Shown: positions 11,800-23,709, numbered from the stretch's first letter. The stretch: DNA of 64,000 bases from Branchiostoma floridae (GCF_000003815.2 NC_049992.1:3880115-3944114); one strand, 5' to 3'. Made by a program: numbers and translations. The notes: generated by a model from the letters alone, not told the origin.

Positions 11800-12720
11800 T
11801 TTCAAGATGAAGGGTCAAGTCAAGAGGATGTGCTTGCATGTATTGTGGATAGAGAGAGCTTCTAATTGTAGATTCTATAAGCTGTTGATGTATCTATTGT
11901 ATCTATTGTTCCCGGCTGTAGGGTCTATAAGGTGTTGATGTATAGGAAAGGGTACAAATGTCTTGGAATAAATATCTTGTCTGTGTGATGTATTCAGGAG
12001 GACGCTTCTCGTCGAAGCGCTTTTTGTGATGCATTTGTATGATTCTGGCTGTGCTGTGGTGTCGCGTATGTAAGATATGAATGGACGTATTGGGGAGTAT
12101 GTTTCAAGCTGAAGGGTCAAGTCAAGGATGTGCTTGCATGTCTTGTGGATGGAGAAAGCTTCTAATTGTAGATTCTATAAGATGTTGATGTGTGTATTGT
12201 GGAAAGAGTTCCTAGCTGTAGCTATAGGATGTCTAAAGAATGTTGATGTATAGGAAAGGGTACAAGTGTCTTGGAATAAATATCTTGTCTGTGTGATGTA
12301 TAGAGGAGGACGATTCTGGTCGAGGCGCTTTTTGCGATGTATTTTTATGATTCTGGCTGCGCTGTGGTGTCGCGTTTGTAAGATCTGAATGTATGTATTT
12401 ATTGGGGAGCATATTTCCAGCCTTCGGGCCAAAGATTTGTAAAGGTATACCTTTTGTGGATAGAGTTCCTTAGTAGCTGACGGGTCTATAACATGTTGAT
12501 GTACACGAAAGAGTGTTGCGGAATAAGTGTTTTGTGTGTCGCGTGTATTGAGGATACTTCTGATCGGGGAGCTTTTTGTGATGTGGAATGATGTTTGTAT
12601 GAGTCTGACTGTGGCGTGTTTGTAAGATTTGGACGGACGTATTGTGCAGCATATTTCTAGCTATCAGATCAAAAGGTACAGGCGTATATACCTTTTCGGG
12701 AAAGGTTTCTAGCTGAAGGA
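11800..12720. repeat. ~300-bp tandem repeat, three diverged units
   Basis: GGGTCAAGTCAAG starts units at about 11811 and 12114; a weaker start (GGGCCAAAGATTTG) lies near 12426. Inside each unit: TTCTAATTGTAGATTCTATAAG, GGAAAGGGTACAA, TGTCTTGGAATAAATATC, CGAAGCGC or CGAGGCGC, GTGTCGCG. Units one and two are close; the third is decayed. This leads into the larger diverged array to the right. Confidence 0.75.
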
Positions 12721-13760
12721 TCTATACGATTCAGGTGAATGTCTTTTGTGAAGTGTATTTGAGTTGCAAATGTGACTGTACAGTATGTGAAAGGGTTTTG
12801 AAGGATGATTATTATGTCCCGTGGTGCCTTTTGCCTATGTCGGGATAAGTTTGTATGATTCTGAATGTGCAGAGTTTACAAGGTATGGATGTTCTTACTG
12901 TCTGCAATTATGATTCTCTTGCGTGCGCAATGTGGTCGGATTTACAAGGGTGATTCAAAACATAATGGCACTTGAATTACAGCGCCTCCATATTTGATGG
13001 AATGAATCGAAATTTAGTACAAAAGAAAGGCACCTACCTTTTAGGGAGTCGAATATTCTGTTTTGCTGTTAAGACGTGTGTTAGTAGCTGTGTTGAATTT
13101 TTCTTTTGAAATGCTCCCCTCTGAAAAGTCTACTAGATGCAAATAACAATTCCGATACCCAACCTTCAAATTACCGTAGGAAGAGAAATTGCGGTCGTAT
13201 AATGGTGATGTTAATGCATGTGTTACAGAAGGTGACGGGGTGATTGTGTATTGTGAGCCGATCTGTCAACGAGAAGGTTTCCGTAGAGGTTGGTGCTGAT
13301 CTGGTGCACGTGCAGTCATAAAAGGTGACGTTGGATGTGGATGCATTTGCGGTAGAAGGCCATGTGACAATCGATTGTGTGATGTGCTCTAATCCATAAG
13401 TACCCGAATGGGTCTAGCTGTCGGTGCTGGTCTGGTGTATGTGTGACTACGAATCATGAAAGGTGATATTACGTGTGAATGTGTGTGTACAATAGAAGTC
13501 CATGCGATATGAATTTATGTATCGTGCAAGGCAAAGGGCGCTTAGTGTTATGGGAACGGTGTTATTAATAAGGGTTGTGCTGGCCGGAGCTGGGACTTTA
13601 ATGCGGATGTTTGTATGGAGGGCGCTAAGTGGTGCCCGAGCAGTTGTCCTGTGTTCTAGTGATGAAGGTGTTCCTGGATTTGTTTTGAGGATGTTTTCAT
13701 GTAATGGGAAGGTGATATATTGCTGCTGGGATTTGTATGGCAAATATGTTTATTCCACAT
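12720..13760. other. Highly diverged repeat-like stretch
   Basis: GT-rich sequence on the plus strand, with local resemblances to the arrays on both sides (GTGATGTGC, GGTGCTGGTCTGGTG, ATGAAAGGTGA recur). I cannot align it into clear units. No gene is seen. Confidence 0.35.
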
Positions 13761-13875
13761 AGGGATGTATAAAAGCGCTAAGTAGCGACTCTGGTCACCG
13801 TCTAGTCAGTAACACAGAGGTTACAGCTGAAAGGCAACTTGTATTCCGTATTGTAAATTCCTTTGCAAACTTCGA

Positions 13876-14080
13876 GGGGGGGGGGGGGCTTTTATTTCAT
13901 GGGGTGAGGGTGCTGGTTGGCTAGTTTCAAAATTTGCTAATGTTCTTTATAGTTTCAAAGTTGGCTAATGTAGTTTCAAAGTTGGCATAGATTCTTTGCC
14001 GTGGGAGGTGATTCACACAGTGACCCCCCCCCCCCCCCCCCACTAGAGAACCTTAACCAACTTTGAAACTAGGCACCCTT
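13876..14080. repeat. Hairpin with a poly-G/poly-C pair
   Basis: 13 G at 13876-13888 and 18 C at 14024-14041 lie about 135 bp apart. The inverted arms AGGGTGCTGGTTGGCTAG (from 13907) and AACCAACTTTGAAACTAGGC (from 14055, ending CACCCT) sit in the same interval. TAGTTTCAAAGTTGGC repeats lie between. It may be a small palindromic element within the satellite. Confidence 0.6.
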
Positions 14081-14961
14081 AATAAATACAAGCCAGTCCC
14101 GCTCGAAGACTTTGAAGGAGGATAGCAGTGATGATTGTTTACGTATCATTTTGCAATATAAAGAGCGATATTCTGGGTATGTATGCACGATGTTTGTTGC
14201 TGTGAGATATTTATGGATACCTGTATTTTATGGAAGTATTGTTATGGCTTCACGCTTTTAGAAAATGTGGATAAATGCTTTGCAGAGTACTGTGTGTAAT
14301 GAGATTGAATGCATGGTGGCGTGCTGCACTTAGTGACACTTTTTGTAATCTGCATCGTATATATATTATATGCGATAATTATATTTTCTGAGAAGCGTTA
14401 AAGTGTAAATATGACTTTAAATGGTGCTTGTGAGGGAAAGATGTTCATGGCTGTGAAATGCTTGTGAGTGAAGGAGAATGCGTCTTTCTGTTGTGTTCTG
14501 CAAGTTTTGGACATATGTATCAAAGACAGCAACTTGTAATGATGATGTGTGTATAATGACGTAAAAAGGGCACTAAGTACCAACTCGGGTCATTTCTCAA
14601 GTTTGTCATGGCACAATGGTGACACTGACAGACAGCTTCTTTCTAATCTGTGTTGTATATTGTGATGATAACGATGTTTTACTAGTATAGCAGGTGCCCT
14701 GGCTCGAGGTGATTTGACTTTGATGTGTGGTGTTTGTGGTTTGAAGACTTCTGTGCCTATAAAAAGTACTTTACTTGCTGCACCTCAGAGGATGATAAAT
14801 GAATAAATGAATAATGTACGTACATTAAGAAACTGCCTCTAGTTGAAAAATATGGATCTATGTATCAAAGACTGCAATGTGTCATGATGATGTATATATA
14901 GTGTTGTACGAGTCGGGTCATTGCTGCAGCCTGCCCTGAAACAAAGATGACAGGCAGTGTT

Positions 14962-15340
14962 TATATATGTCCATTCTGCCCAAATGAGATCGAAGACGAA
15001 CGTCACTTTGTAATGGATTGTTCTCGATATAATGACAAACGCACAGAGCTGTTCACATTACTTTCCGCTTGCTCTAAGGAATTTGCTACTCTTTGTACGA
15101 TAGATAAACTGAGCTACATTCTGAGAGACGATAATCCTCACTGTGTACAAGTAGGCAAATATATCCAAGAATGTTTATACCGTAGAAGCAATAGTGTAAA
15201 TGACATGTTAGTCCCTATATGTTGATTTGTTCATACCTATAGATATCCATATATGTGTGTTTGGTTGTACTGTAGTTGTTATACATGTAGACCTTACGAA
15301 AGCCGCTGTGATTTTGTCGTGTCAATAAAGATTATTATAA
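14962..15340 (+). mobile_element. 5'-truncated LINE 3' end inserted in the satellite
   Basis: The open frame 14947-15225 ends a non-LTR retrotransposon polyprotein. It encodes the Cys/His cluster CPFCPN, EDERHF, DCSRY, a C-X2-C...H...C pattern typical of the region after reverse transcriptase in such elements. Its first codons come from the satellite (GACAGGCAG), so the LINE proper starts near 14962-14975. A 3' UTR follows and ends in TCAATAAAGATTATTATA. Satellite sequence then resumes (ATCTGTATTGTAAA). There is no reverse transcriptase domain, so this is a dead 5' truncation. Confidence 0.75.
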
Positions 15341-18300
15341 TCTGTATTGTAAAAATGTGTGACAATGACGTTTACGATTGCCGTGAGTGTGACCCTGGCT
15401 TGACATGTGGGATGTTGGTGTATTATAGAAGACATTGTGGTATTAGCTTGTGTATGGAATATGTTTGAGGCTATGAAATGTACATGGATGTATAATGGAA
15501 AAGGGGGCTACTGGCTGTACTGTTTGACACATGTATTATGCGAGGCGCTATATGATGAAGATGAATGAACATGTTATAGTGAGTGGTGCATGTATGTATA
15601 AATGCGTGTGATGGAGCGCTATGTGGTCACTCAGGTCACTGCCTCAGTCCGATCTGACACAAATGCCACAGCTGACAAACACTTTGTGTATTGTAAATAT
15701 ACAATTATGACGGTTTACGAGTATTGTTAGTGTGACTATGCATTGCTATGTGTCTGTGTATAGTATTTTGTGATGTTTGTACCTTTGATATGGATATGTA
15801 ATGGAAGTGGCTGTAGCGTTTCGAAGAATGTGGGTCTATGTATATTATACGAGGCGCTGTATGATTAAGATGGATGGATGTGTTATAGGGAGTGGTGCAT
15901 GTATGTATAAATCAGTGAGATGGGGCGCTATGCACCAACGCAGGTTGACACAAATGTCACAGCTCACAGGCACTTTTTGTCATCTGTATTGTAGATATAC
16001 AATAATGGCGGTTTACTAGTATCGTGAGTGTGACTCTGCGTGGCTTCAGGTGTCTGTTTTATGTTCGTGCATTTATAAAAGTGTTATGAGTGCAAGATGT
16101 TTGCGGCTGTGATATGGGTATGTAATGGAAATATGCTCGTGGCAGTACCGTTTTGCAGAACGTGGGTAATATAGATTGCAGAGAGCAGTGTGTGATTTGT
16201 GCATAATGGCGTTTGATATGGCAATGTGGAAACGTGGATTTGTTGTAATTGTAACTGGCTTGAGGCGCCTGTTTAATGTTAACGTTACTGTGTGTTATTT
16301 GTGCGTGGATCGGATGCTTCCTGTTGTTAGAGGCGAATGAACGTATAATGGTAGGACGTTTCTGTGACTATCAGCGTTTTGAAAAATATGTATATTTGTC
16401 TTACATAGAGCAGTGTTTGAAAGGGGTGTATGCATTATGGTGTGAATAGGGCACTACGTACTGACTTGAGCGATGTCACATGTCCGGTCTGATAGATACT
16501 TTTACAGCTGATGGCCATTTTTTGTGGTCAGACTGTATTATAAATTGACGCAAAAGTAACTGTGTGCTGCTTCTGCTTGGAAGATGCTTCTGGTTGTGAA
16601 AGGTGAAGGAACGTATAATGGTAGGATGTTCCTCTGAATATTGATCAGCGTTTTTTTTTTTTTTTTCAAAATGTGGATACTTGTCTTACAGAGAGTGTTT
16701 GAAAGGGGTGTGTGCATAATTGTGTGAATAGGGCACTGCGTACTGGCTTGGGTCATTGCCACATGTCCGGTCTGACACCTAACTTTACAGCTAATAGGCA
16801 TCTTTTGTAGTCAGGTTGTATTACAAATTGGCACAAAAGTAACTGTATTCTTCTTCTGCTTGGAATATGCTTCTGGTTGTGAAAGGGAAATGAACGTATA
16901 ATGGTAGGATGTTCCTTTGAGAATTGCAAAAGCGTTTTGCAAAATGTGGATGTCAAAATGATGTCTGCATAATGACGTGTTTAGGGCACTTCGTAGTGAC
17001 TCAGCTCATTTCCATAGTCCGGTTTGACACATAACTTTACAGCTGATAGGCATTTTTGTAGTCAGGCTGTATTGTAAATTAACGACAACGTAACTGCATG
17101 CTGCATCTGCATGGAATATGCCTCTGGTTGTGAAAGGTAAATGAACGTATAATGATTGGATGTTCCTCTGAGAATTGATCAGCGTTTTGCAAAATTTGGA
17201 TGTTTGTCTTACAGAAAGCAGTGCATGAAAATGATGTCTGCATAATGGTGTGTATAGGTCACTACGTACTGGCTTGGGTCATTACCATAGTCCGACCTGA
17301 CACACAAGTTTACAGCTGATTGGCATCTTTTGTACTCAAGCTGAATTATAAATTGACTCAAAACTAAACGTATGCTGTTTCTACTTGGAAGATGCATCTG
17401 GTTGTGAAAGGTAAATGAACGTATAATGGTAGGATGTTCCTCTGAATATTGATCAGCGTTTTTTTTTTCAAAATGTGGATACTTGTCTTACAGAGAGCAG
17501 TGTTTGAAAGGGGTGTGTGCATAATTGTGTGAATAGGGCACTGCGTACTGGCTTGGGTCATTGCCACATGTCCAACTTGACACATAAGTTTACAGATGAG
17601 AGATATATGTAGTCAGATTGTATTGTAAATTGACGTCATGCTGCTCCTGCATGGAAGATGCGTCTGGTTATCAGGGTAAATGAACGTATACTAGTAATGG
17701 TAGGATGTTCCTCTGAGAATTGATCAGCGTTTTGCAAAATGTGGATGTTTGTCTTACAGAAAGCAGTGCCTGAATATGATGTCTGCATAATCAATGGTGT
17801 GTTTTAGCGCACTTCGTACTGACGTGGGTCATTGTCACACGTACAGACACAAAACTTTACCGCTGATGAAAGTGAAAGCATTTTTTTGTAGTTAGACTGT
17901 ATTATAAATTGACGTCATGCTGTTTCTGCGTGGAAGATTCTTCTGGTTGTGAAAGGTGGATGAACGTATTATGGAAGGATGCTTCTGACTGTAGCGTTTT
18001 GTAAAATGAGGATATATAAGTATAATGGTAGGACGTTCCTGTGAGTATCAGCAATTTGTAAGATGGGGATATTTGTCTTACAGAAAGCAGTATGATGTAT
18101 GCACGAGAGGAGGCTATAAGAGTTGAATGAACGTATTATGGCAGGATGCTTCTAGCTGTATAGTTTTGTAAAATGAGGATATATAACTATAATGGTAGAA
18201 TATTCCTGTGAGTATCAGTGTTTTGCAAATGCTGATATCTTTCTTACAGAAAGCAGTGTGCAAAGACGATGTATGTACAGGAGGAGGCTGCAAGAGTTGA

Positions 18301-18649
18301 ATGAACGTATAATGGCAGGATGCTTCTAGCTGTATAGTTTTGTAAAATGTGGATATATGCCTTCCCCAGCAGTGTATAATGAGGATGTATGATAATAGCG
18401 TGCGGTGGGGCACTAAGGCCACCGCCGCAGCCAGGCCGAACACAAAGGTTACGTCTAATTGGCAATGTTTATATAATGTATTTTGTATTGTATTGTGGCC
18501 GTAGGGTTTTGCACGATGGTGATGTATGTGTAATAGAGGGTGATGGCGCGCTAAGTGGCAGCTCGGGTCATTGCCGGAGTTCCGTCTGACAGAAAGGTCG
18601 TTACTGATAGACAGCAGAACGACGATCAATCCGGCTCATCCCGGCAGAC

Positions 18650-19060
18650 TAATGCAATTTAGTCGTGTTTGTAGAGGGGTGCAACCGTGTGAGAGTCCTG
18701 ATGTCTGTAACACTGGATGAAAATAAGAATTTCCGGGTACTGACGCACCCGAGAAACTTGACATGCTAGGGCCATATACAGGAATATCCGGTCATGATGT
18801 GCCCGGTTTCAAATATCTCAATATATTCGTGGTCGTGTGCGGTGGTTACCGGGACCCACACATGGCGTGCCCTGAGAAGTGGCTGAGTGTAAAGGGAGAA
18901 TGTGGATTCAGGTGATTATTACTATTAATTTTTAAAAGGAAAAGGTGCTGCCAACTGCCATCCGAATGCAATGGGAATAAAGTTCAGTAGAGCATGTATC
19001 AAAGTCCTACCCGCACCTGATGGCGCATTGGGCGTTGCCCATCGCCGTTTCAGTAGCCTT
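18650..19060. other. Non-coding, no recognised content
   Basis: Apparently unique sequence right of the satellite, with no gene or repeat that I can support. Confidence 0.4.
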
Positions 19061-19265
19061 GGGCGTTAGGCCACACAACTTTGTGCAATCACTACAGCAT
19101 GGGGGCTAGTCCACTGTGTTAAACTTCAATAATTTCCAGAATACTCCGAGTGCTAAGCAGAGAAAGCAGCACGTACCATTTTTAAAGTCTTTGTTATGAC
19201 TCGGCCGAGGATCGAACTCACGACCTACCGAATGCAAATGCGAACGCTCTACCCACTCATTGCAT
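19060..19265 (-). mobile_element. tRNA-derived SINE, second type
   Basis: On the minus strand the tRNA-like head carries GTAGAGCGTTCGCATTTGC and GTAGGTCGTGAGTTCGATCC (B-box GAGTTCGATCC). The body follows with TGCTTTCTCTGCTTAGCAC and TGGACTAGCCCCC. It matches 8870-9245. Confidence 0.7.
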
Positions 19266-19789
19266 TGGATCGATTCAACGTTTAAAAGTGTATGCCGTTA
19301 GATTAAAAAAAAACGATTAAAAAGCAGGTTACCGCACTAGGCCTACCTGAAAAGTAGGTCAATGATCTGAGTGTCTGTACTGGTAACACAGATAAGTGAA
19401 AGTGTAGGCTCGGGGGTTGCCCTCGAAACACCCCAAGGCACGTCCAAGGGTCAGAAAATCAAAACTCTCTTGTGGCTTTCATATGACGATGATAATGATT
19501 AAGGTTGACGTTATTTGGACAAGCATTACCCAGTTTGTTTGTTAATTTTGAATTTGGGACATAATTGCCTAATTTGCATACATTCTCATGAAGATCCTTG
19601 GAACCATGATGTCACACCATAGATCATCATCCCTGGAAATGGCAGGGAGACATCAAGCTGTTGTACTGACCTAATTACGTACTGATGAGTAGGCTACGTG
19701 CCTCATTTCAATAATGATGATAATAATAATCTGATGTATTTCCCAGCCAGTTGGTACCCAATGAGTAATGAGGCTGATTAACGTGGTCG

Positions 19790-19840
19790 AGGCACCTCCT
19801 CGAGCACGGGACCCCCGTTTTACGTCCCTCCCAGAAGACG
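19790..19840 (-). mobile_element. SINE tail fragment
   Basis: GCACGGGACCCCCGTTTTAC and GTCCCTCC match the tail of the SINEs at 9650 and 22540 (GGGACCTCCATTTTAG, GTCCTATCC). Confidence 0.55.
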
Positions 19841-19859
19841 ACTCCGTGGAAGAACCATG

Positions 19860-20575
19860 CTTATTCCAGGCCTCTTCCGAGAATCTCCTGGACTAAATTT
19901 TGTGAACGGTGATTGCGTGGATCATAGGGCTGTCTGCGCACAGGCCAATAAAACATGCAGACGGCAAGGAGATTATCCCGTGTTAGAAAAGAAAACTGTT
20001 CATCAAATCAGAGCCAATTGCAACCTATACCATTTTATGAAACTGGGCTAATTCATTACAAGATGGGCTAGGCTACGAAGAGAAGTATTTTCTATGCCTC
20101 TTCCGAGAATATCCTACTGCTGTTTGTGAAGAGGGATTGCATGGACCATAAGGTCACACCAATTTAATTTCTTGGTTCTTGGAGCCCTGAACTTTGCCCT
20201 GATTGTTGACAACACCTACAAAGCTCGAAAAGGAAGGCACTATTAGGCTTACTGGGGGCAGACCTAAACGATAGAGGACTTGGACCATTGTGATCAGAAA
20301 GAAAACTGCGGGAGCTCAGGAAGCTGACGATGAACAAGACGCAGTGGAGAAAGATGAAGAAAGACTGAGTGCTGATGCAGAGTGTCCAGTCCACTCCATC
20401 GGCAGAACACAGTGGATTACTACTACTCTGAGAATATCCTAATGCTGTTTGTGAAGAGTGATTGCATGGACCATAAGGCCGTCTGCGCACGAGCCAATAA
20501 AACATACGCACGGCAAGGAGATTATCCTGTGTTAGAAAAGAAAACTGTTCATCAAATCAATTCGAACTTCCCATC
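19860..20575. repeat. Three copies of a ~150-bp unit, one interrupted by inserts
   Basis: Copy 1 is 19866-20010 and copy 3 is 20408-20560; both contain GAGAAT.TCCT, GAT.GCGTGGATCAT or GATTGCATGGACCAT, CCAATAAAACAT and GTTAGAAAAGAAAACTGTTC. Copy 2 begins at 20104 but stops at 20153 (GACCATAAGG). There an insert starts TCACACCAATTTAATTTC, the end sequence of the MITE at 48905. The insert continues with a coding-like remnant (20280-20420) similar to 46480-46640, then joins copy 3. Confidence 0.65.
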
Positions 20576-20579
20576 ATAG

Positions 20580-21105
20580 TGGTGCTCACCTTTAGCCGAG
20601 TAGGCAGAGCAGTGAAGTAGCGAAGTGGGAAGTAGAGATATCGAGCGAGAGGCGTGGCAGTTCTACGAGTCGATCCGTGAGTACACGGCAGGACTCATGA
20701 TGGGGTGCTAGTATCTGAATTATGTAGCCAGTAACAGTAGATAGCAGCCCCTCTCTGTAAAACATACCCTGCTGCTGAAATAACAAGGAAACTGCTGCGC
20801 TAAGTGCAAGTGGGCACTGCTACAAAGGTCCGAAAGAAAAGATTTAAAGGTCCAATCCATTCGGTTTACCTTAGTACTGGCTTGGACCATTAAATCTTTC
20901 TCTTCTTACTGACATCAAGTTATCTGCAATGTCATAATAATAATAAATGAATCTTGTTGAATCATGATAGCATGTCACAATTAATCAGCTTTGGGACAAG
21001 ATGGGAATGCAATTGGTTGTTGGTTGTCGAAAGACCTGTCACACACAGTGTTTGCACATCTAATTTCGGGCGTTGTTTCAAGCTATCCGACGAAGGTTTT
21101 AGGGA
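20580..21105. other. Non-coding, no recognised content
   Basis: No convincing gene or repeat. A small hairpin-like pair, AAGGTCC and GGACCATTAAAT, lies near 20845-20890. Confidence 0.35.
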
Positions 21106-21109
21106 GTAG

Positions 21110-21690
21110 TGTACATAACAGCAGGACATAGAGAGTTATAAATGGGTGAGTATCAGGGAGATTCTAGCGTTGGTCTAAGCTACAACATGGGGGTTTAAGA
21201 AGCAATGTACAATACAAATGGTAGTGCAGGTTATAGATAGGTGAGTATCAGGGAGGTTCTAGCGCTGGTCTAAGCTACAAGATGGGGGTTTAAGAAGCAA
21301 TGTACAATACAAATGGTAGTGCAGGATATAAATGAGTATCAGAGAACTATACAGGTGTTAGGGAGTACTGTACATTGCAGCAGGTCGCACAGGGTTACAA
21401 ATGGCCGAGTATCAAGGAACTGTATACTGGTAAGGACATCGCCGTGTACACAGAATAAGGGCTATGGATCAGTGTACGAGACAGCAGGTCGCACTTGGTT
21501 ACAAATGGGTGAGTATCAAAGAACCGTATACTGATAAGGACTTGGCCGTGTACACAGAATAAGGGCTATGGGTCAGTGTACGAGACAGCAGGTCGCAGTG
21601 GGTTACAAATGGTTGAGTATCAAGGAAAGTTATACAGTACTGGTAAGGACATGGCCGCGTACACGGGGTGGGGGTTATGGATCAGGCAGG
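21110..21690. repeat. ~80-106-bp minisatellite
   Basis: GAGTATCA recurs near 21148, 21243, 21331, 21407, 21512 and 21618. The left units carry GGTCTAAGCTACAA.ATGGGG. The right units carry GGTTACAAATGG, GTATACTG.TAAGGAC, GTGTACACAGAATAAGGGC. These are two subfamilies in one array. Confidence 0.8.
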
Positions 21691-21699
21691 CTCAGTGAC

Positions 21700-22540
21700 C
21701 TGACAGGGCGACTTGTCCTTGTCGTGCAAGAAAGTCTGTCCGGTCCGTTATTAATGGGTTAGGGAGGGCGGGATCCTCTCAGTTCCGACTGGAGACCACA
21801 ACAAGCTTAAGGACGGAAATGGAAGCTACGCTGATCAATGTTACACACCCGAGGAAGGCGCATCCATTCCTTAATGGTTCGCTGCACTTGGATAAAAGTT
21901 TAACTGAGTCATGAAATTCAAATGAGACGAAAAGTTTACTTCTAGACGTGAATTGATCGGTCTGCTTTTATCAGCTGCAGTGACGCATCGCTAGCTCTAA
22001 AGAAAAGTGGTGGGTACTGGCTAAAACGTCTAAACCTATACAAGCTATCACTGCTGTTTATATTTAAGGTATTCGACGGCTTGTGCCTACCAGGACGTCA
22101 GTGTCATAGATTGGATTAAAAATTGATATTCAAATCAGCAGATAAAAGTACTGGTTAGTATGTAAATCAATCTTTTGCCTACACTGCATCACCGTAACAT
22201 CATCGCGATCGCTCGTATAATAATAGTGGAGCGCATTATCGAGATTTTTGTTTCAAATTTATTTCAACTTTGTCACAGGACAGGACAGGGGCAACAGGCG
22301 ATGCCTTTCATCTCGCCCCTGTCTAGATAAACAAGAAGACTAATGAGACACAAAAATTATCTAAAACCACATCAAAACTATTTACCACATTTGTGGAAGG
22401 TATGGGATAACAGGTGACTATCACCTTTTCAATGATGTCAACCCCGCAGGTCAGACTGTAAGGTTTGACCCACTCACAGCGGGAATTCGAAGGGCGCCTA
22501 CTTATTTCTAAGTGAGCAACGTCGTAGAGGTGCGGCTCTC
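21700..22540. other. Non-coding, no recognised content
   Basis: No gene seen. GC-rich at the left, AT-rich at the right; ends in a stretch with GACAGGACAGGGGC before the SINE. Confidence 0.35.
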
Positions 22541-22745
22541 GTCAAAAACGGGACCTCCATTTTAGTTCCTATCTGAGGGACGGCTCCAATCTAAGCTAGG
22601 TAATCATTTACATCTGACTGAAATGATGAAAATCATTCAAAGCGTTTTTGCCAAGAGCATAAGATAAGTAGCATATCAGGTATTTCAAAGCCAAGATGGC
22701 TCTGGTTTTTTGGCCAAACGCTCTGCCGTTATGCCAACCGACCCC
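22540..22745 (-). mobile_element. Diverged tRNA-derived SINE
   Basis: Minus-strand head with an A-box-like TTGGCATAACGGCAGAGCG and a decayed B-box. Body with GGACCTCCATTTTAG and GAGGGACGGCTCC (plus-strand reading), as in the SINE at 9650-9903. Confidence 0.65.
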
Positions 22746-23260
22746 ACATACAATTATCATTCAGCAAAGCTATTTGCTCGGTGGGTTTTAGACTAAAATC
22801 GGTGATAAGTAAAATTTTGCCACGCGGAATAGCAGAAAAACGATTGTATATAGTGTATAATAAAAGTCGGAGCGAGAAGCAACTGTATACAGTGTATGAT
22901 AAACGTCGGAGCGAAATGCTATCTGGATGGTATCCAGGCTAGTAAAACGGCCGGGAAGTTCACAAGTAGAACAATGTCAATACCATGAGCGTTTCGAGTG
23001 TGAGGGGAGTCTTCGACGTGCGTGCGGTTTTGAGGTCAATCGCCCTACCTTTACACTAACTGACCCCATATCCCATTAATTATCATTCAACAAAGATATG
23101 TGCTTGGTGGGTTTAAGTCTGATTTTGCAACGCAAAGTTGCAAAACGGTTGGGCGAGTTCAGGAATAGAACAACTCAAGGTCATGACCATGAGCGTTGCG
23201 AGTGTGAAGAGAGTGTTTGGCGTGCGTGTAATTGGGTTTGTGATGATTGTAGCGACTTCC
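22745..23260. repeat. Direct duplication of ~330 bp
   Basis: 22750-23020 and 23078-23250 share AATTATCATTCA.CAAAG, GCT.GGTGGGTTT, GTTCA..A.TAGAACAA and CCATGAGCGTT.CGAGTGTGA with GGCGTGCGTG. The duplicate includes the end of the adjacent SINE (ACTGACCCCA), so the duplication is younger than that SINE. Confidence 0.6.
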
Positions 23261-23502
23261 GCTACTGATCTGTCAGTGTGACGCGAGGCAGCAAGGCTGT
23301 GGTTACACCCTGTCACATTATCCACGGTCTTCGGGCGTATCGATGGAATATCGGCCATATTTAAGATCGACAGAGGGTTGCGCGTATTTTTCACCTGAAA
23401 ACCGTACAACTGCTGTGCAATAAAGCTATCATTTTAAGCGAGGCTCGGGCGATTGCCCCAAAATCGTCGTCCGGCATCACACGGCCGCATCCTGACGCAT
23501 CT

Positions 23503-23709
23503 TTAAGGTCAGCTCTCAGAGCACTTGCGTCACGCTCGCGTCACTGCGGGGTTCGAATCTCAGAAATAAGAAAAGAATTTTCTTACATTTTGTGTATTTT
23601 GTCACCTTCTAAGTCATACTATTACGTATTACATCATATATAGGTGACGCAGTGAACGAACCCCGCAGTGACGCAAGCTTGACGCAAGTGTGGTGAGAGT
23701 GCACCTTAA
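23503..23709 (-). mobile_element. MITE, family A, copy 2
   Basis: Inverted ends AAGGTCAGCTCTCAGAGCAC (left) and GTGGTGAGAGTGCACCTT (right), with inner GCGGGGTTCGAA and GAACCCCGC. The outside bases give TT-AAGG and CCTT-AA, which looks like a TTAA-type target. The interior matches 6624-6866 in reverse orientation (ACATTTTGTGTATTTTGTC). Confidence 0.85.

Larger units (their letters stand above)
13760..18650. repeat. Old ~270-340-bp satellite array
   Basis: A recurring block reads roughly GGGCACTAAGTACTGACTCG, GGTCATTGCC, CGGTCTGACAC, TTACAGCTGATAGGCA, then TGTATTGTAAAT, with GAACGTATAATGG and TTCTGGTTGTGAAAGG between blocks. The word CTTCTGGTTGTGAAAGGT (or a close variant) recurs at about 16317, 16587, 16869, 17120, 17394, 17661 and 17940, a spacing of 250-282 bp. 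Units left of 16.3 kb are more diverged and spaced about 300-340 bp. The 171-residue minus-strand open frame at 18114-18629 and others here are periodic and not genes. Confidence 0.85.

Noticed and set aside
18114-18629. 171-codon minus-strand open frame
   Set aside because: The peptide is internally repetitive because it reads through satellite units (FYKTIQLEASCH twice).
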